A stretch of DNA of 64,000 bases from Streptomyces hyaluromycini (GCF_002217755.1 NZ_BCFL01000017.1:993671-1057670); one strand, 5' to 3'. Numbered from the stretch's first letter, positions 30,030-39,290 are shown. Notes: generated by a model from the sequence alone, not told the origin. Program-made: numbers and translations.

Positions 30030-32099
30030 TTAATTTTGCCGTTCAGCGGCTGCACGAATGGCTTGGCGTATTCCTAGATCCACAGCGCGATCGTCCGCCA
30101 GTTCGGTGAAATGACGCGCGGAATCCGGATGATCGCGAAAGGCAGGGGCCACGATCCTCGCGACGTCTCCGCTCACCGTGCGCAGCCAAGATCTGATGGC
30201 GTCTTGTGGGCGCCATTGATCCCAGTTTCCGTCCCATTCGCACATGGCGCGGATGGATTCATCGAGGAGGTCCCATTCGTTGCTGCTGGCCGCACTAATA
30301 GCTATTCCGTGAAGCCAGGTTACGGCACGCGCTGCTTCACCAAATTGCACCGGTTTGGTTCCGTTGCCATCCGCGTGCTTGGCCAATGCTCTCAATAGAG
30401 TGATGGCTTGCCTGGAGTTGCGAGACATCGATGGTGCTGCGAGCTCTGGCTGCAGCCGAGGCAGAACATCTAGGTGCAGATCGTAGTCGTCCGGGTGGTT
30501 AGCGATGAGTTCAAGGAATGCGTCGGTGGTATGGGATTCTCCGGAATTGGCGGCATCAAGCAGTTTTTCGGCACGTGCTACGGCTGGCTCATGAGGTTCG
30601 CTGAATTCGCGATCGATGAGATCTAGCAGCTCGTCGATACTTTGTGGCCTACGTTCGGCTTCCTGCTGCGTAGCGGCTCTGACGATGTTCCTCCAGGGTC
30701 CGGGCGGAGGAAGCAGTTCAACATTCATTTGGGGCATCTCGCCGGTGAGAGCCCATGCGATCACTCGCCCGAGGCTGTAGATGTCGCTGGCAGCCGTGGC
30801 GTCTTCGTGAGGCTTTATGAAGAGCTCGGGGGCTGCGAATCCTTCGGTGCCGATAAAGTGGGCCGTCCGGCCGACTTTGGTCGTTTGCCCTCTTGGTCGC
30901 CGCACCACTCCCCAGTCTGCGAGGGTCCACCGGCCGTCGAGGAGGAGCATATTTGAGGGCTTGATGTCGCGGTGCACCCAGCCTTGTTGGTGCGCCTTAT
31001 CCAGAATGGAACCCATGGAATCTATCAGTTCACGCAGGTGATCAGATTCTCGCAGTTGTTCGCGCTTCTCCTCGGCCGTCGCTTCAGCCAGTGGCATAAT
31101 GAACCATCTGTGATCCTGCTCGAAATCAAGGATCGGCATATAGTTCGGGTGGTCATTCAGTAGCTCGGCTATATCGATTTCTCTGCGCATTCGAGCGCTG
31201 GGGTTTTCCCGTTGGGATAGTCGCCGCTTGAAGGCTACTTCGGCACCCGAAGTCTTATGTGAGGCGCGGAATACCGCCGCCTGGCCGCCTTCTTCGATGG
31301 GGACGCGGTCAAGGCTGTAGTCCTTCTTTATGCCCCGCCCTTCTCGAATCACCTCTCGGTAACGGTCAAGGTGCGGTGGAACTTTTGTCAGATCGCCCCA
31401 CAACTTCAGGAGGGGGCTGAAGGAGTGCGAAAGTGCTCTCTTTGCAAAGCCCTCGATGAAGCCCTCGATGGACATATCGGCGCGAGGTTCGTAGAGCGAT
31501 GGATTCTCTCCGTTGGTGGAGGAGACATAGGCGATTTTGTCGTAGAGTCCGTCGCTGTAAAACTGTGCAAAGGTCTCGGCTAGCTGCTGCTTGTGTGACG
31601 GTCCCCTGCGTGCGGCACCGCTTTCTCCCGCCCTTCGCCTTGGGGCGTTTACGCGGTCGCTTTCTTCGAGGATGAAGAAGAGTCCGAGGTAAGGTTGAAA
31701 ATCATCATCGTTGTGCTGCCTGACGGAAAAGGCGATCGAGGTTAGATCTTGGATTCGATTATTGACATTATTCATGGATCCTGCCTGCCCGCCGAGCTGC
31801 GTAAAAGTAGCGGCTGCGAGCGGAATGCCGTCCTTGCGAACCACCAGGTCCCATGCCGAACCACTCAGGCCGTACGCTCCCGGTAGCGTGGCCTCGCGGC
31901 CGACCTGGATCCAAGAACGATCGACGCCACGCTCGACGAGGGCTTCGATCACATACTCAGTGAGACGGGCCCAGGGGTGCCGCACTGTCCCGGCACTGGC
32001 TAGGGAGCCATCCGGGCCGGTAGCGCTGTGGCGTATGTCACGACGCCTACTCGCGTCTGCCCAGAAGGTTCGAGCTGCTTCCCTTAGCGCCTCGGCCAC
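30030..32099 (-). CDS. Ser/Thr protein kinase fused to a degenerate PaeR7I-like domain
   Basis: A 689-residue protein. Residues 1-225 align with the endonuclease encoded next to it: Trp83-Asp84-Leu-Val-Val, Leu102-Gly-Gly, an Asn-Asn-x-Asn-Asn-Arg run, Tyr-Leu-Gly-Leu-Phe-Phe-Ile, and Asp-Gly-Leu-Tyr-Asp. The catalytic Glu and Lys are replaced by Thr98 and Thr100. Residues 260-500 are a Hanks-type kinase: Gly-rich loop at 270, Lys291, His376-Arg-Asp-Ile-Lys-Pro-Ser-Asn, Asp-Trp-Gly at 395-397 in place of DFG, and Ala-Pro-Glu near 424. The C-terminal 180 residues are helical. It is less GC-rich than its neighbours. Last gene after the methylase and nuclease (112-bp gap). Confidence 0.85.
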   Translation of the reverse strand: MAEALREAARTFWADASRRRDIRHSATGPDGSLASAGTVRHPWARLTEYVIEALVERGVDRSWIQVGREATLPGAYGLSGSAWDLVVRKDGIPLAAATFTQLGGQAGSMNNVNNRIQDLTSIAFSVRQHNDDDFQPYLGLFFILEESDRVNAPRRRAGESGAARRGPSHKQQLAETFAQFYSDGLYDKIAYVSSTNGENPSLYEPRADMSIEGFIEGFAKRALSHSFSPLLKLWGDLTKVPPHLDRYREVIREGRGIKKDYSLDRVPIEEGGQAAVFRASHKTSGAEVAFKRRLSQRENPSARMRREIDIAELLNDHPNYMPILDFEQDHRWFIMPLAEATAEEKREQLRESDHLRELIDSMGSILDKAHQQGWVHRDIKPSNMLLLDGRWTLADWGVVRRPRGQTTKVGRTAHFIGTEGFAAPELFIKPHEDATAASDIYSLGRVIAWALTGEMPQMNVELLPPPGPWRNIVRAATQQEAERRPQSIDELLDLIDREFSEPHEPAVARAEKLLDAANSGESHTTDAFLELIANHPDDYDLHLDVLPRLQPELAAPSMSRNSRQAITLLRALAKHADGNGTKPVQFGEAARAVTWLHGIAISAASSNEWDLLDESIRAMCEWDGNWDQWRPQDAIRSWLRTVSGDVARIVAPAFRDHPDSARHFTELADDRAVDLGIRQAIRAAAERQN

Positions 32100-32211
32100 C
32101 TGGCTACCCCCGCTGAGTGTTGATCACGGCCATCGCCCTAGAAGGCTACAGACGAGGACTGACACTGGCCCGGGACAGGTCGCGCTCCGGGCCAGCCATG
32201 TATCGGCCAGA

Positions 32212-32970
32212 TCAGAACAGTCCGTCAGTGTGCTGTTGGCTGGCGTTCGGTGCGGGGATCCCCAGCGCTTTCATTTCTGCGAGTCGACCCGTGATCGCTG
32301 CCGAGAAGTGGCGCCAGTCCAACGCTTCATCGGGCTCTCCAGGGCTGGGGTTGTCCCTGGAGGACGTGATGTAGCAGGCCGTGTTGTAGAGCCCTTCGTC
32401 CAGCAGCCTCTTGCAGAAGATCGCGAAGCGGTCTTGATAAGACGTGCCCTGCCAGATGTCCTCCGGGGGGTACGCAGGGTTCGAGGCCAGGCGAACCGCG
32501 TTCCTTGACTTGGGGTGGTCCTCCATGATGAAGAAGTAGCCGAGCCAAGGTCGTGATCCGGGGTACCACTCCGTGAGGGCTGCACGTTGCAGGTCGACTG
32601 CGCTCCCCAGCGCTTCCTCGACCCGATTGTTGTAGTTGTTCGAGAAGGAGGGGCCACCGAGAGCTTTGAGTTCGAAGGCGGCGACGAGGGTTCCTTCGTG
32701 GGCGATGACTATGTCCCACTTCTTCAACGGGCGGTAGTGGCCTGGAAGTTCGAGATCCTTGTCTACACGGATCGATTCCTTCGGGTACCCCGCCTCCAGG
32801 AAGAACTTGGCGATCAGACCGGCCACGCTGTCGAAGTGCTTGCCGCCACGGACAGACCCCGCAGTGCCGGCACCAACAGCATCCTTGATGGCTGACAGAT
32901 CGTTCTGTGACGCTTTGGCCCCCCAGTACTGAGCGATAGCGTCCTCGAAGTCTTGGCGGGTGACCGTCAA
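32212..32970 (-). CDS. PaeR7I/XhoI-family type II restriction endonuclease
   Basis: A 252-residue protein, close to the 246-248 residues of PaeR7I and XhoI. The PD-(D/E)XK core is Trp85-Asp86-Ile-Val-Ile then Ala-Phe-Glu100-Leu-Lys102-Ala-Leu-Gly-Gly. Asn-Asn-Tyr-Asn-Asn-Arg and Trp-Leu-Gly-Tyr-Phe-Phe-Ile-Met-Glu follow, both typical of this family. Known members cut CTCGAG; the same site is likely but not proven here. It starts 14 bp after the methyltransferase stop, so the pair is one operon with the methylase first. All catalytic residues are present. Confidence 0.92.
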   Translation of the reverse strand: MTVTRQDFEDAIAQYWGAKASQNDLSAIKDAVGAGTAGSVRGGKHFDSVAGLIAKFFLEAGYPKESIRVDKDLELPGHYRPLKKWDIVIAHEGTLVAAFELKALGGPSFSNNYNNRVEEALGSAVDLQRAALTEWYPGSRPWLGYFFIMEDHPKSRNAVRLASNPAYPPEDIWQGTSYQDRFAIFCKRLLDEGLYNTACYITSSRDNPSPGEPDEALDWRHFSAAITGRLAEMKALGIPAPNASQQHTDGLF

Positions 32971-32984
32971 GATCCGTTCCCTCC

Positions 32985-34661
32985 CTAGTCGGGCAGCTCG
33001 ACGAGCCCGTAGACACGCAAGGCAGCCTCCGTGGCAGCCTTCACGTCGCGCTTGTCGAACGCTTCCGCGAGGGCGGCCCTGTCGCTCTCGCTGATCGCTT
33101 CAGGATCGGGCACGCGGATCTTGCGAAGGTACTGCGCCTGGAAGCGGAGCGTTCCCCCTCGCATCTTGACCGCGTACGCCTCCACGAACGCTTCCGCGAC
33201 TTTGGACAGCAGCAGGCCACCGAGTACACGCATGTCCCAGACATCCGAGACGATGAAGTACAGGTTGTGGTGAGGGTACAGCTGGCCTTCGTCCAGGACC
33301 GGATGGATCGTCAGCTTCATGTCCGGAAACAGCAGCTTGGGGCGTCGTGTCAGACGGTGATCGACCTTGTCGATCGTCTTGAACCAGCGCTTAGGCTGCT
33401 TGACCGCGATGTAGCGCTTCCGCAGGGCGGCCCCGTGCTCCTCGAAGTACGCGGCGAGCCGTGGGTAGGCGGAGAGCGCGACCAAGTCGCCTTCGGCGGT
33501 CCACGGGTTGACCAGGTAGGTACCGTTCCAGTCCAGGGTGCCGCTCGTGGTGTCGCGGACCATGGCCATGGGCAGCAGCCGGTCGTTCTCGACCAAGTCT
33601 TCATCCTTCGTGAGGAAGACCTTGTCGGCGCCGGTGGCGATGCCGATACCGACACGCGTCCCGGTCTTGTCGTCCTCCAAAAGCTGGAAGCGCTCAGTGA
33701 GTTCCTCCAGAACCGCCAGTCTGGCTGGCGAGGCCGCTGGCCATGAGTCCTCGTCCGGGAACCAGTGCGGCATGCGGGCGGCCTGGAACGCCGTGGTGGT
33801 GACCGACTCCGATGCGGGCTTTGCATACCAGTCGGCGAACTCGCGGGCTTGGATTCTGCCGAACGCCCGAGTGGTGTCGGCTGCCACTGCTTCGCCCTGG
33901 GGCCGGTCCGAGATGATCGTGATCGCCGGATAGGCCGAAACCTGGTCTTCGAAGGCGTCCACGTCGTGCATGACCAGGGCTAGGTCCATGCTGAAGTGGC
34001 TGGTCACCAGCTGGCGGAGCCGACGGCCGTACTGGTTCCGCATCCAGCGGTCGGCGCAGATGAAGCCCAGTCGTCCTCCGGGGTTGAGGCTTCGCAGTGC
34101 GAACTCATAAAAGCCGACATAGATGTCCGCTCTGCCACCCATGGTGGAGCAGGCTCCGCGGTAGGCCGCCATCCGATCGTCGGGGACGTCTTCAAGGCGG
34201 ATGTACGGAGGATTGCCGACCACGTAGTCGGCTCGGTGGTCTGCATCGGGCTGGAGAAGGTAGTCACCTTGTTCGACCCAGGCGGCTGCCACCTGCCGGG
34301 CCTCCTCGGTTTGCCACCCCTCTTCCGCCAGCTGCTTTTCGACGACTACACGGCTCTGCTCCACGTTGCGATCCAGTAGATCCAGAGCTCGGACCGCTGC
34401 GAGCGCATCTTCGAGCGGGCGATTGTGCGTGCGGCACGAGGCACTGATTCGCGAGGTGACGGCGGTAAGGAACGCACCTGTGCCGCAGGCCGGCTCGACG
34501 AGCTTCGCGTCACAGAGGTCCTTGTCGGCCGTGTAGCCGAGGAGGTCGAGGATCAGGTCGACCACCCAGCGTCGCGTGAAGACCTCGCCGTGCTCCACAA
34601 CCTCCGTGGGAAGGGCGGGAAGCGCGTGCAGGTCGGTGTCAGAGAGCAGAGGAGTGGCCAC
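32985..34661 (-). CDS. PaeR7I-type N6-adenine DNA methyltransferase
   Basis: A 558-residue gamma-type adenine methyltransferase. It has motif I Val-Glu-Pro-Ala-Cys-Gly-Thr-Gly-Ala-Phe (about 55-64) and motif IV Gly-Asn150-Pro-Pro-Tyr-Ile-Arg-Leu. A long C-terminal target-recognition region resembles Eco57I/PaeR7I-class enzymes. It should protect the site cut by the adjacent endonuclease. I start at GTG 34661, with aggg 8 bp upstream. A GTG at 34694 gives 11 more residues. It is divergent from the AlbA_2 gene, with about 145 bp between them. Confidence 0.9.
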   Translation of the reverse strand: MATPLLSDTDLHALPALPTEVVEHGEVFTRRWVVDLILDLLGYTADKDLCDAKLVEPACGTGAFLTAVTSRISASCRTHNRPLEDALAAVRALDLLDRNVEQSRVVVEKQLAEEGWQTEEARQVAAAWVEQGDYLLQPDADHRADYVVGNPPYIRLEDVPDDRMAAYRGACSTMGGRADIYVGFYEFALRSLNPGGRLGFICADRWMRNQYGRRLRQLVTSHFSMDLALVMHDVDAFEDQVSAYPAITIISDRPQGEAVAADTTRAFGRIQAREFADWYAKPASESVTTTAFQAARMPHWFPDEDSWPAASPARLAVLEELTERFQLLEDDKTGTRVGIGIATGADKVFLTKDEDLVENDRLLPMAMVRDTTSGTLDWNGTYLVNPWTAEGDLVALSAYPRLAAYFEEHGAALRKRYIAVKQPKRWFKTIDKVDHRLTRRPKLLFPDMKLTIHPVLDEGQLYPHHNLYFIVSDVWDMRVLGGLLLSKVAEAFVEAYAVKMRGGTLRFQAQYLRKIRVPDPEAISESDRAALAEAFDKRDVKAATEAALRVYGLVELPD

Positions 34662-34806
34662 GCTCCCGACCCTACTAGGGAGGAATCTGGCCACGGACTC
34701 CGTCCACGAACGAGTTGCGTTGGCGTCGAGCCACTCTGAGCCCTGGTGCTCCTACGATGAGTCCCTTTACATGCGGCGGTTGGACTGTGCAGATGGGGGC
34801 TCGCGC

Positions 34807-36306
34807 GTGGCTGTAGTTGTAGAGCCTGTGGTGACTGAGGAGAAGCTCCGGGAGCTGTTGGCGGAGGCGTCGGAGCAGAAAGCTCTTGACTACAAAGAAG
34901 CCCTCGACTTGTCCGAGCGGCGTGACCTCGTGGATATCGCCAAGGACGTTGCGGCTATGCAGGCCGAGCCCAGTGGTGGATACCTCGTCATCGGCGCTGA
35001 CGATCACGGCAACCCCACTGGTCGGCTCTCCGAGGACCAGACTCGTGGCTTCGACGAGGCGACGCTGCGGCCTAAGTTGCAGAAGTACATCCCGACGCTC
35101 ACGATCCACACGGCTGCCCACTGTCTCGACGGGAAGTGGCTCGTTCTGCTCTACGTCGCCCCCAGCGCGGATGGATGTTGTGTCTTCCACGTTGAAGGCA
35201 CCTACCAGGACGGCAAGAAGCAGGTCACCGTCTTTCGTGCTGGTGACGTCTTTGTGCGACACGGCACTTCCAGTGAGCGGTGGAAGCAGAGTGACGTGGT
35301 CGGCGTGTGGCAGCGGGCCATTGCGTCTCGTAAGGAGACCTGGCGGCGGGAGCTGCGCCAGGAACTCGAAGCCCAGGGAGCTATCGGAGCGGCTGCTCAG
35401 CACGTACGTCAACGATCAGTTTCGGCTCTCACCTGGCAGCTCGACCAGGAAGTGTTCGAGGCTGCGGTGCTGGAGTACCTGCGCGCCGAGGACGACATCC
35501 CGCTTCGGCAGTTCTTGCTGTATGCCCCGGCACAGGCCCGCGAGCTTCTCACCACCATGCCTGAGGACCTGCCCACCCTGCTGAATCGCGTGACCAGCTT
35601 CACTGCCTTGAGCCTCGTCCATGAGCGAACGCAGTGGGCCACCAAGGGCACGGACTCCTTGCTCTCCATCTATAACCTCGGCAACGACCTTCCCGAGTCC
35701 GCCCAAGATTCCCTCACTGGGCCGCGACTGTGGTTGTCCGTGCTGGAGCGGGTCTACGGGCTTGGCGGTCTTGCCGTTCGGCTTCAAGACTGGCCAGCGG
35801 TCCGCATACTCGCCGACCGACGGGGAACCAACCAGGGCTTCGACTGGTTCGGCAGTTGGCTTCGCCACGGGCTGACGACGGCTTCCCGCGCCGGTCTACT
35901 CGCCTCCGGTGCTTCGCACAGCTCGGGACTGATCGCGGCAGCCCACAACACGGTCCGGGAAGTGCCGGCCCTTCATCCTGACGCCTCACCTGACGACGAC
36001 GCCGTGCTCAACAGCCTGTGCCAGTTCGATGCGCTCGGCGCGTTGGTCGTCATGGGGGCAACGGGTAAGGCGGCAACCCGCAACTTCTATACGAATTTCG
36101 CTCGGTACATGACACAGCGCACCGAGCCTGCACTGGTCGCTATCACCCGCGACGCTGGAATGCGCCAGGCGCTCTTCGATGGCAGCCCTGAGCTGCTGGA
36201 GGAGAGCCTGAAGCTCCTGGTGCGCATGGCTGACAAGGAAGGCTTTGGCTACAACGGGTGGACTGGTGTCAGCGACCCGCATCTGCAAGAACTCGTGTAC
36301 GACTGA
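34807..36306 (+). CDS. Schlafen/AlbA_2 domain protein
   Basis: A 499-residue protein. The first 150 residues form an AlbA_2 (Schlafen-type) domain: Ala-Leu-Asp-Tyr-Lys-Glu-Ala about 26-32, Asp-Ile-Ala-Lys-Asp-Val-Ala-Ala-Met about 43-51, then Gly-Gly-Tyr-Leu-Val-Ile-Gly-Ala-Asp-Asp-His-Gly. Residue 52 onward lacks the usual Asn. The remaining 350 residues are helical and unrecognised. AlbA_2 proteins bind nucleic acids or act in phage defence and regulation. The GTG at 34807 has ggggg 8 bp upstream. It is divergent from the restriction-modification operon and so is likely part of the defence island. Confidence 0.8.
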   Translation: MAVVVEPVVTEEKLRELLAEASEQKALDYKEALDLSERRDLVDIAKDVAAMQAEPSGGYLVIGADDHGNPTGRLSEDQTRGFDEATLRPKLQKYIPTLTIHTAAHCLDGKWLVLLYVAPSADGCCVFHVEGTYQDGKKQVTVFRAGDVFVRHGTSSERWKQSDVVGVWQRAIASRKETWRRELRQELEAQGAIGAAAQHVRQRSVSALTWQLDQEVFEAAVLEYLRAEDDIPLRQFLLYAPAQARELLTTMPEDLPTLLNRVTSFTALSLVHERTQWATKGTDSLLSIYNLGNDLPESAQDSLTGPRLWLSVLERVYGLGGLAVRLQDWPAVRILADRRGTNQGFDWFGSWLRHGLTTASRAGLLASGASHSSGLIAAAHNTVREVPALHPDASPDDDAVLNSLCQFDALGALVVMGATGKAATRNFYTNFARYMTQRTEPALVAITRDAGMRQALFDGSPELLEESLKLLVRMADKEGFGYNGWTGVSDPHLQELVYD

Positions 36307-36564
36307 GTAGACCAGCGGAAGAGCGATTGGTCGAGGATGTCGATTGGGTCCTGGTGGCACGGGCTCTCCTGGCCCGGATCGAGCCCCCGGTCGGATCTGC
36401 CGGCGCTTACGCCGGGAGCGTCGGGTTGCCCTGCCGTGGTGGCCTGCTGAAAGAGGCCCGGGCTCGACACTGCGACCTGTACGACGGGACGGACGTTACA
36501 GCCCATCCGCCCAGGTCCGCAGTCGTCCCAGCCGGGAACTGAGACCAAAACTGAGACCACGCAC

Positions 36565-36602
36565 GTCGAAGGGCCCCGCTGTGAACAGCGGGGCCCTTCG
36601 AC
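36565..36602 (-). terminator. 16-bp hairpin downstream of tRNA-Ser
   Basis: A perfect 16-bp stem (36565-36580 with 36587-36602, loop gtgaac) lies 23 bp beyond the 3' end of the minus-strand tRNA-Ser gene, the expected position for its terminator. Beyond it, actgagacca is repeated at 36539-36548 and 36550-36559. The 258 bp from 36307 to 36564 hold no convincing gene. Confidence 0.8.
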
Positions 36603-36624
36603 ATCGTGCCCGGTGAGGCACTGG

Positions 36625-36709
36625 CGGAGGATACGAGATTCGAACTCGTGAGGGGTTGCCCCCAACACGCTTTCCAAGCGTGCGCCCTAGGCCTCTAGGC
36701 GAATCCTCC
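36625..36709 (-). tRNA. tRNA-Ser (GGA)
   Basis: An 85-nt serine tRNA with a long variable arm. The acceptor ggaggat pairs with atcctcc, discriminator G, and the anticodon stem cacgc/gcgtg encloses ttggaaa, giving GGA. A CCA is present in the DNA at 36624-36622. Its 3' end faces the accessory region, and tRNA 3' ends are common integration sites for Streptomyces elements. Confidence 0.95.
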
Positions 36710-36785
36710 GCTCGGAACATTACATGACCGAGAGGAGTGCTCGCGAACTCGTTCCCACCCCCTGACGTCGGGTACTCTTTGCGGA

Positions 36786-36872
36786 GCCCCTCACGCGGCG
36801 CTATCTGACTGAACTCCCCCAGGGCCGGAAGGCAGCAAGGGTAGGTTGGCTCTGGCGGGTGCGTGGGGGGCG
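36786..36872 (+). ncRNA. ffs: Signal recognition particle RNA (small bacterial type)
   Basis: The conserved domain IV hairpin (ggccggaaggcagcaagggtaggt region, 36823-36846) is closed by a long stem pairing gagcccctcacgc with gcgtggggggc. The place between tRNA-Ser and dnaX is the usual Streptomyces location. The RNA binds Ffh for cotranslational membrane targeting. Ends are estimated from the terminal stem. Confidence 0.9.
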
Positions 36873-36925
36873 CTTGCGTTTGCGGGCGGGGCTGGTTGTC
36901 AGTGGGCGCCTATAACCTCGTATGC

Positions 36926-39169
36926 GTGTCGTCTCTCGCGCTGTACCGCCGCTATCGCCCGGAGTCGTTCGCCGAGGTCATCGGGCAGGAGCATGTCACC
37001 GGCCCGCTGCAGCAGGCGCTGCGGAACAACCGGGTCAATCACGCGTACCTGTTCAGCGGGCCGCGTGGGTGCGGGAAGACGACCAGCGCGCGGATCCTCG
37101 CCCGGTGTCTGAACTGCGAGCAGGGCCCGACGCCGACCCCCTGCGGGGAGTGCCAGTCCTGCCAGGACCTCGCGCGCAACGGCCCGGGATCCATCGACGT
37201 CATCGAGATCGACGCGGCCTCTCACGGTGGTGTGGACGACGCCCGTGAGCTGCGCGAGAAGGCCTTCTTCGGGCCCGCCGCCAGCCGCTACAAGATCTAC
37301 ATCATCGACGAGGCCCACATGGTCACGTCGGCCGGCTTCAACGCGCTGCTCAAGGTCGTCGAGGAGCCGCCGGAGCACCTCAAGTTCATCTTCGCCACGA
37401 CCGAGCCCGAGAAGGTCATCGGGACCATCCGGTCGCGTACCCACCACTATCCGTTCCGGCTGGTGCCGCCGGGGACTCTGCGGGAATACCTGGGCGAGGT
37501 CTGCGGCAAGGAGAAGATCCCCGTCGAGGAGGGCGTGCTCCCGCTCGTCGTGCGGGCCGGTGCCGGTTCCGTGCGTGACTCCATGTCCGTCATGGACCAG
37601 CTCCTCGCCGGGGCCACCGAGGAGGGTGTGACGTATGCCATGGCCACCTCGCTGCTCGGCTACACCGACGGCTCGCTGCTCGACTCCGTGGTCGAGGCCT
37701 TCGCGACCGGGGACGGCGCCGCCGCCTTCGAGGTCGTGGACCGGATCATCGAGGGCGGTAACGATCCGCGCCGCTTCGTCGCCGACCTGCTGGAGCGGCT
37801 GCGGGACCTGGTGATCCTCGCCGCCGTCCCGGACGCCGTGGAGAAGGGGCTGTTCGACGCCCCCGCCGACGTCCTCGAACGTATGCAGGCCCAGGCCGGC
37901 ACCTTCGGCGCCGCCGAGCTCAGCCGCGCCGCCGACCTCGTCAACGCGGGCCTGACCGAGATGCGCGGCGCCACCTCCCCGCGCCTCCAGCTGGAGCTGA
38001 TCTGCGCCCGCGTGCTGCTGCCGGCGGCGTACGGCGACGAACGGTCCGTGATGGCCCGCCTCGACCGGCTGGAGCGGGGCGTCAACTTCTCGGGCGGGGG
38101 CGGCGCGCCCGCCATGGGGTACGTCCCCGGCCCCGAGGCGCACCCGCAGCCCCCGGCGCCGGCTCCGGGTCCCGTCCCGCAGGGCGGCGGTCCGGCCGCG
38201 GCCCGGGCGGCCGTACGAGGGGGAGCGGCCCCGGCCCCGGCCCCGGCCGTGGCCCCCGCACCTGCGCCGGCACCTGCCCCGGCCCCGGCCCCGACTCCGG
38301 AGCCGCCGGCTCCGGCCGCCGCGCCCACCCCTCCTCCGGCCGCACCGCCCGCTGCCGCCGCTCCGGCCGCCGCCGCGCCCGGTGCCTGGCCGACCGCCGC
38401 CCCCGCAGGTGGCGGCGGTGCCCGCCGTCCCGGCGGCTGGCCGACGGCCACGGGAGCTCCGGCGGCCCAACAGGCCCCGCCGCCCCCGCCGCCCTCGGCG
38501 ACCCCGGCAGCCCACCCGGCCCCGACTCCGACCCCGGCTGCGGCTCCCGCCTCTGCTCCCGCCCCCGCCGGTGGCCTCGACCCCCGTGTGCTCTGGCCGA
38601 ACATCCTGGAGGCGGTGAAGAACCGTCGCCGCTTCACCTGGATCCTGCTCAGCCAGAACGCCCAGGTGGCCGGTTTCGACGGCACCACCCTCCAGCTCGG
38701 CTTCGTCAACGCGGGCGCCCGCGACAACTTCGCGAGCAGCGGCAGCGAGGACGTGCTGCGACAGGCGCTGACCGAGCAGTTCGGCGTGCAGTGGCGGGTC
38801 GAGGCGATCGTCGACCCGACGGGCGGCGGCGGTGCGGCTCCGCCCGGCACCGGGTACGGCGGCGGCCAGGCGGGCGGCTACGGCGCCCCCGCGGCGTCCG
38901 GCTACGGCGCCCCCGCTCCCGCGGCCCCGGCCCGCCCTGCGCCCGCCCAGCAGGCTCCGGTGGCGGCCCCCGCCCAGAGCCCGCCGCCGCCCACTCCGAC
39001 GGCCCCCTCCCGCCCTGCACCCGCCGCGCCCGAGCCGCCGCCGGTGGCCCCCGAGGACGACATCCCCGAGGAGGACGACCCCGACCTCGACGAGTCGGCC
39101 CTCTCCGGCCACGAACTGATCGTCAAGGAACTGGGGGCGACGGTGGTGGAGGAGATCCAGAACGAGTGA
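36926..39169 (+). CDS. dnaX: DNA polymerase III subunit gamma/tau
   Basis: A 747-residue clamp-loader ATPase. It has Walker A Gly45-Pro-Arg-Gly-Cys-Gly-Lys-Thr-Thr, zinc-binding Cys64, Cys73, Cys76 and Cys79, Walker B Ile-Ile-Asp-Glu-Ala-His, and sensor 1 Phe-Ala-Thr-Thr-Glu-Pro. Residues about 405-545 and 635-715 are Pro/Ala-rich linkers flanking a folded segment (Leu-Trp-Pro-Asn-Ile-Leu-Glu-Ala-Val) that would contact the polymerase. It loads the beta clamp and tethers polymerase at the fork. The start is GTG 36926 (Val-Ser-Ser-Leu-Ala-Leu-Tyr-Arg-Arg-Tyr); the upstream frame is SRP RNA sequence. Confidence 0.97.
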   Translation: MSSLALYRRYRPESFAEVIGQEHVTGPLQQALRNNRVNHAYLFSGPRGCGKTTSARILARCLNCEQGPTPTPCGECQSCQDLARNGPGSIDVIEIDAASHGGVDDARELREKAFFGPAASRYKIYIIDEAHMVTSAGFNALLKVVEEPPEHLKFIFATTEPEKVIGTIRSRTHHYPFRLVPPGTLREYLGEVCGKEKIPVEEGVLPLVVRAGAGSVRDSMSVMDQLLAGATEEGVTYAMATSLLGYTDGSLLDSVVEAFATGDGAAAFEVVDRIIEGGNDPRRFVADLLERLRDLVILAAVPDAVEKGLFDAPADVLERMQAQAGTFGAAELSRAADLVNAGLTEMRGATSPRLQLELICARVLLPAAYGDERSVMARLDRLERGVNFSGGGGAPAMGYVPGPEAHPQPPAPAPGPVPQGGGPAAARAAVRGGAAPAPAPAVAPAPAPAPAPAPAPTPEPPAPAAAPTPPPAAPPAAAAPAAAAPGAWPTAAPAGGGGARRPGGWPTATGAPAAQQAPPPPPPSATPAAHPAPTPTPAAAPASAPAPAGGLDPRVLWPNILEAVKNRRRFTWILLSQNAQVAGFDGTTLQLGFVNAGARDNFASSGSEDVLRQALTEQFGVQWRVEAIVDPTGGGGAAPPGTGYGGGQAGGYGAPAASGYGAPAPAAPARPAPAQQAPVAAPAQSPPPPTPTAPSRPAPAAPEPPPVAPEDDIPEEDDPDLDESALSGHELIVKELGATVVEEIQNE

Positions 39170-39290
39170 CGCGTGGCGGGCGCCGACGGCTCGGAGGCCG
39201 CGGGCCGGCGGGGGTTCCCCGCGCAGTTCCCCGCGCCCCTGGGTTTCTCGGCGCATCCGGGGTCGGAGAGCGAGACCCCCTCGACCGCCC

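Noticed and set aside
38220..38590. Repeat-like ccggccccggcc tract inside dnaX
   Set aside because: It encodes the expected Pro/Ala-rich linker and is not a separate repeat element.
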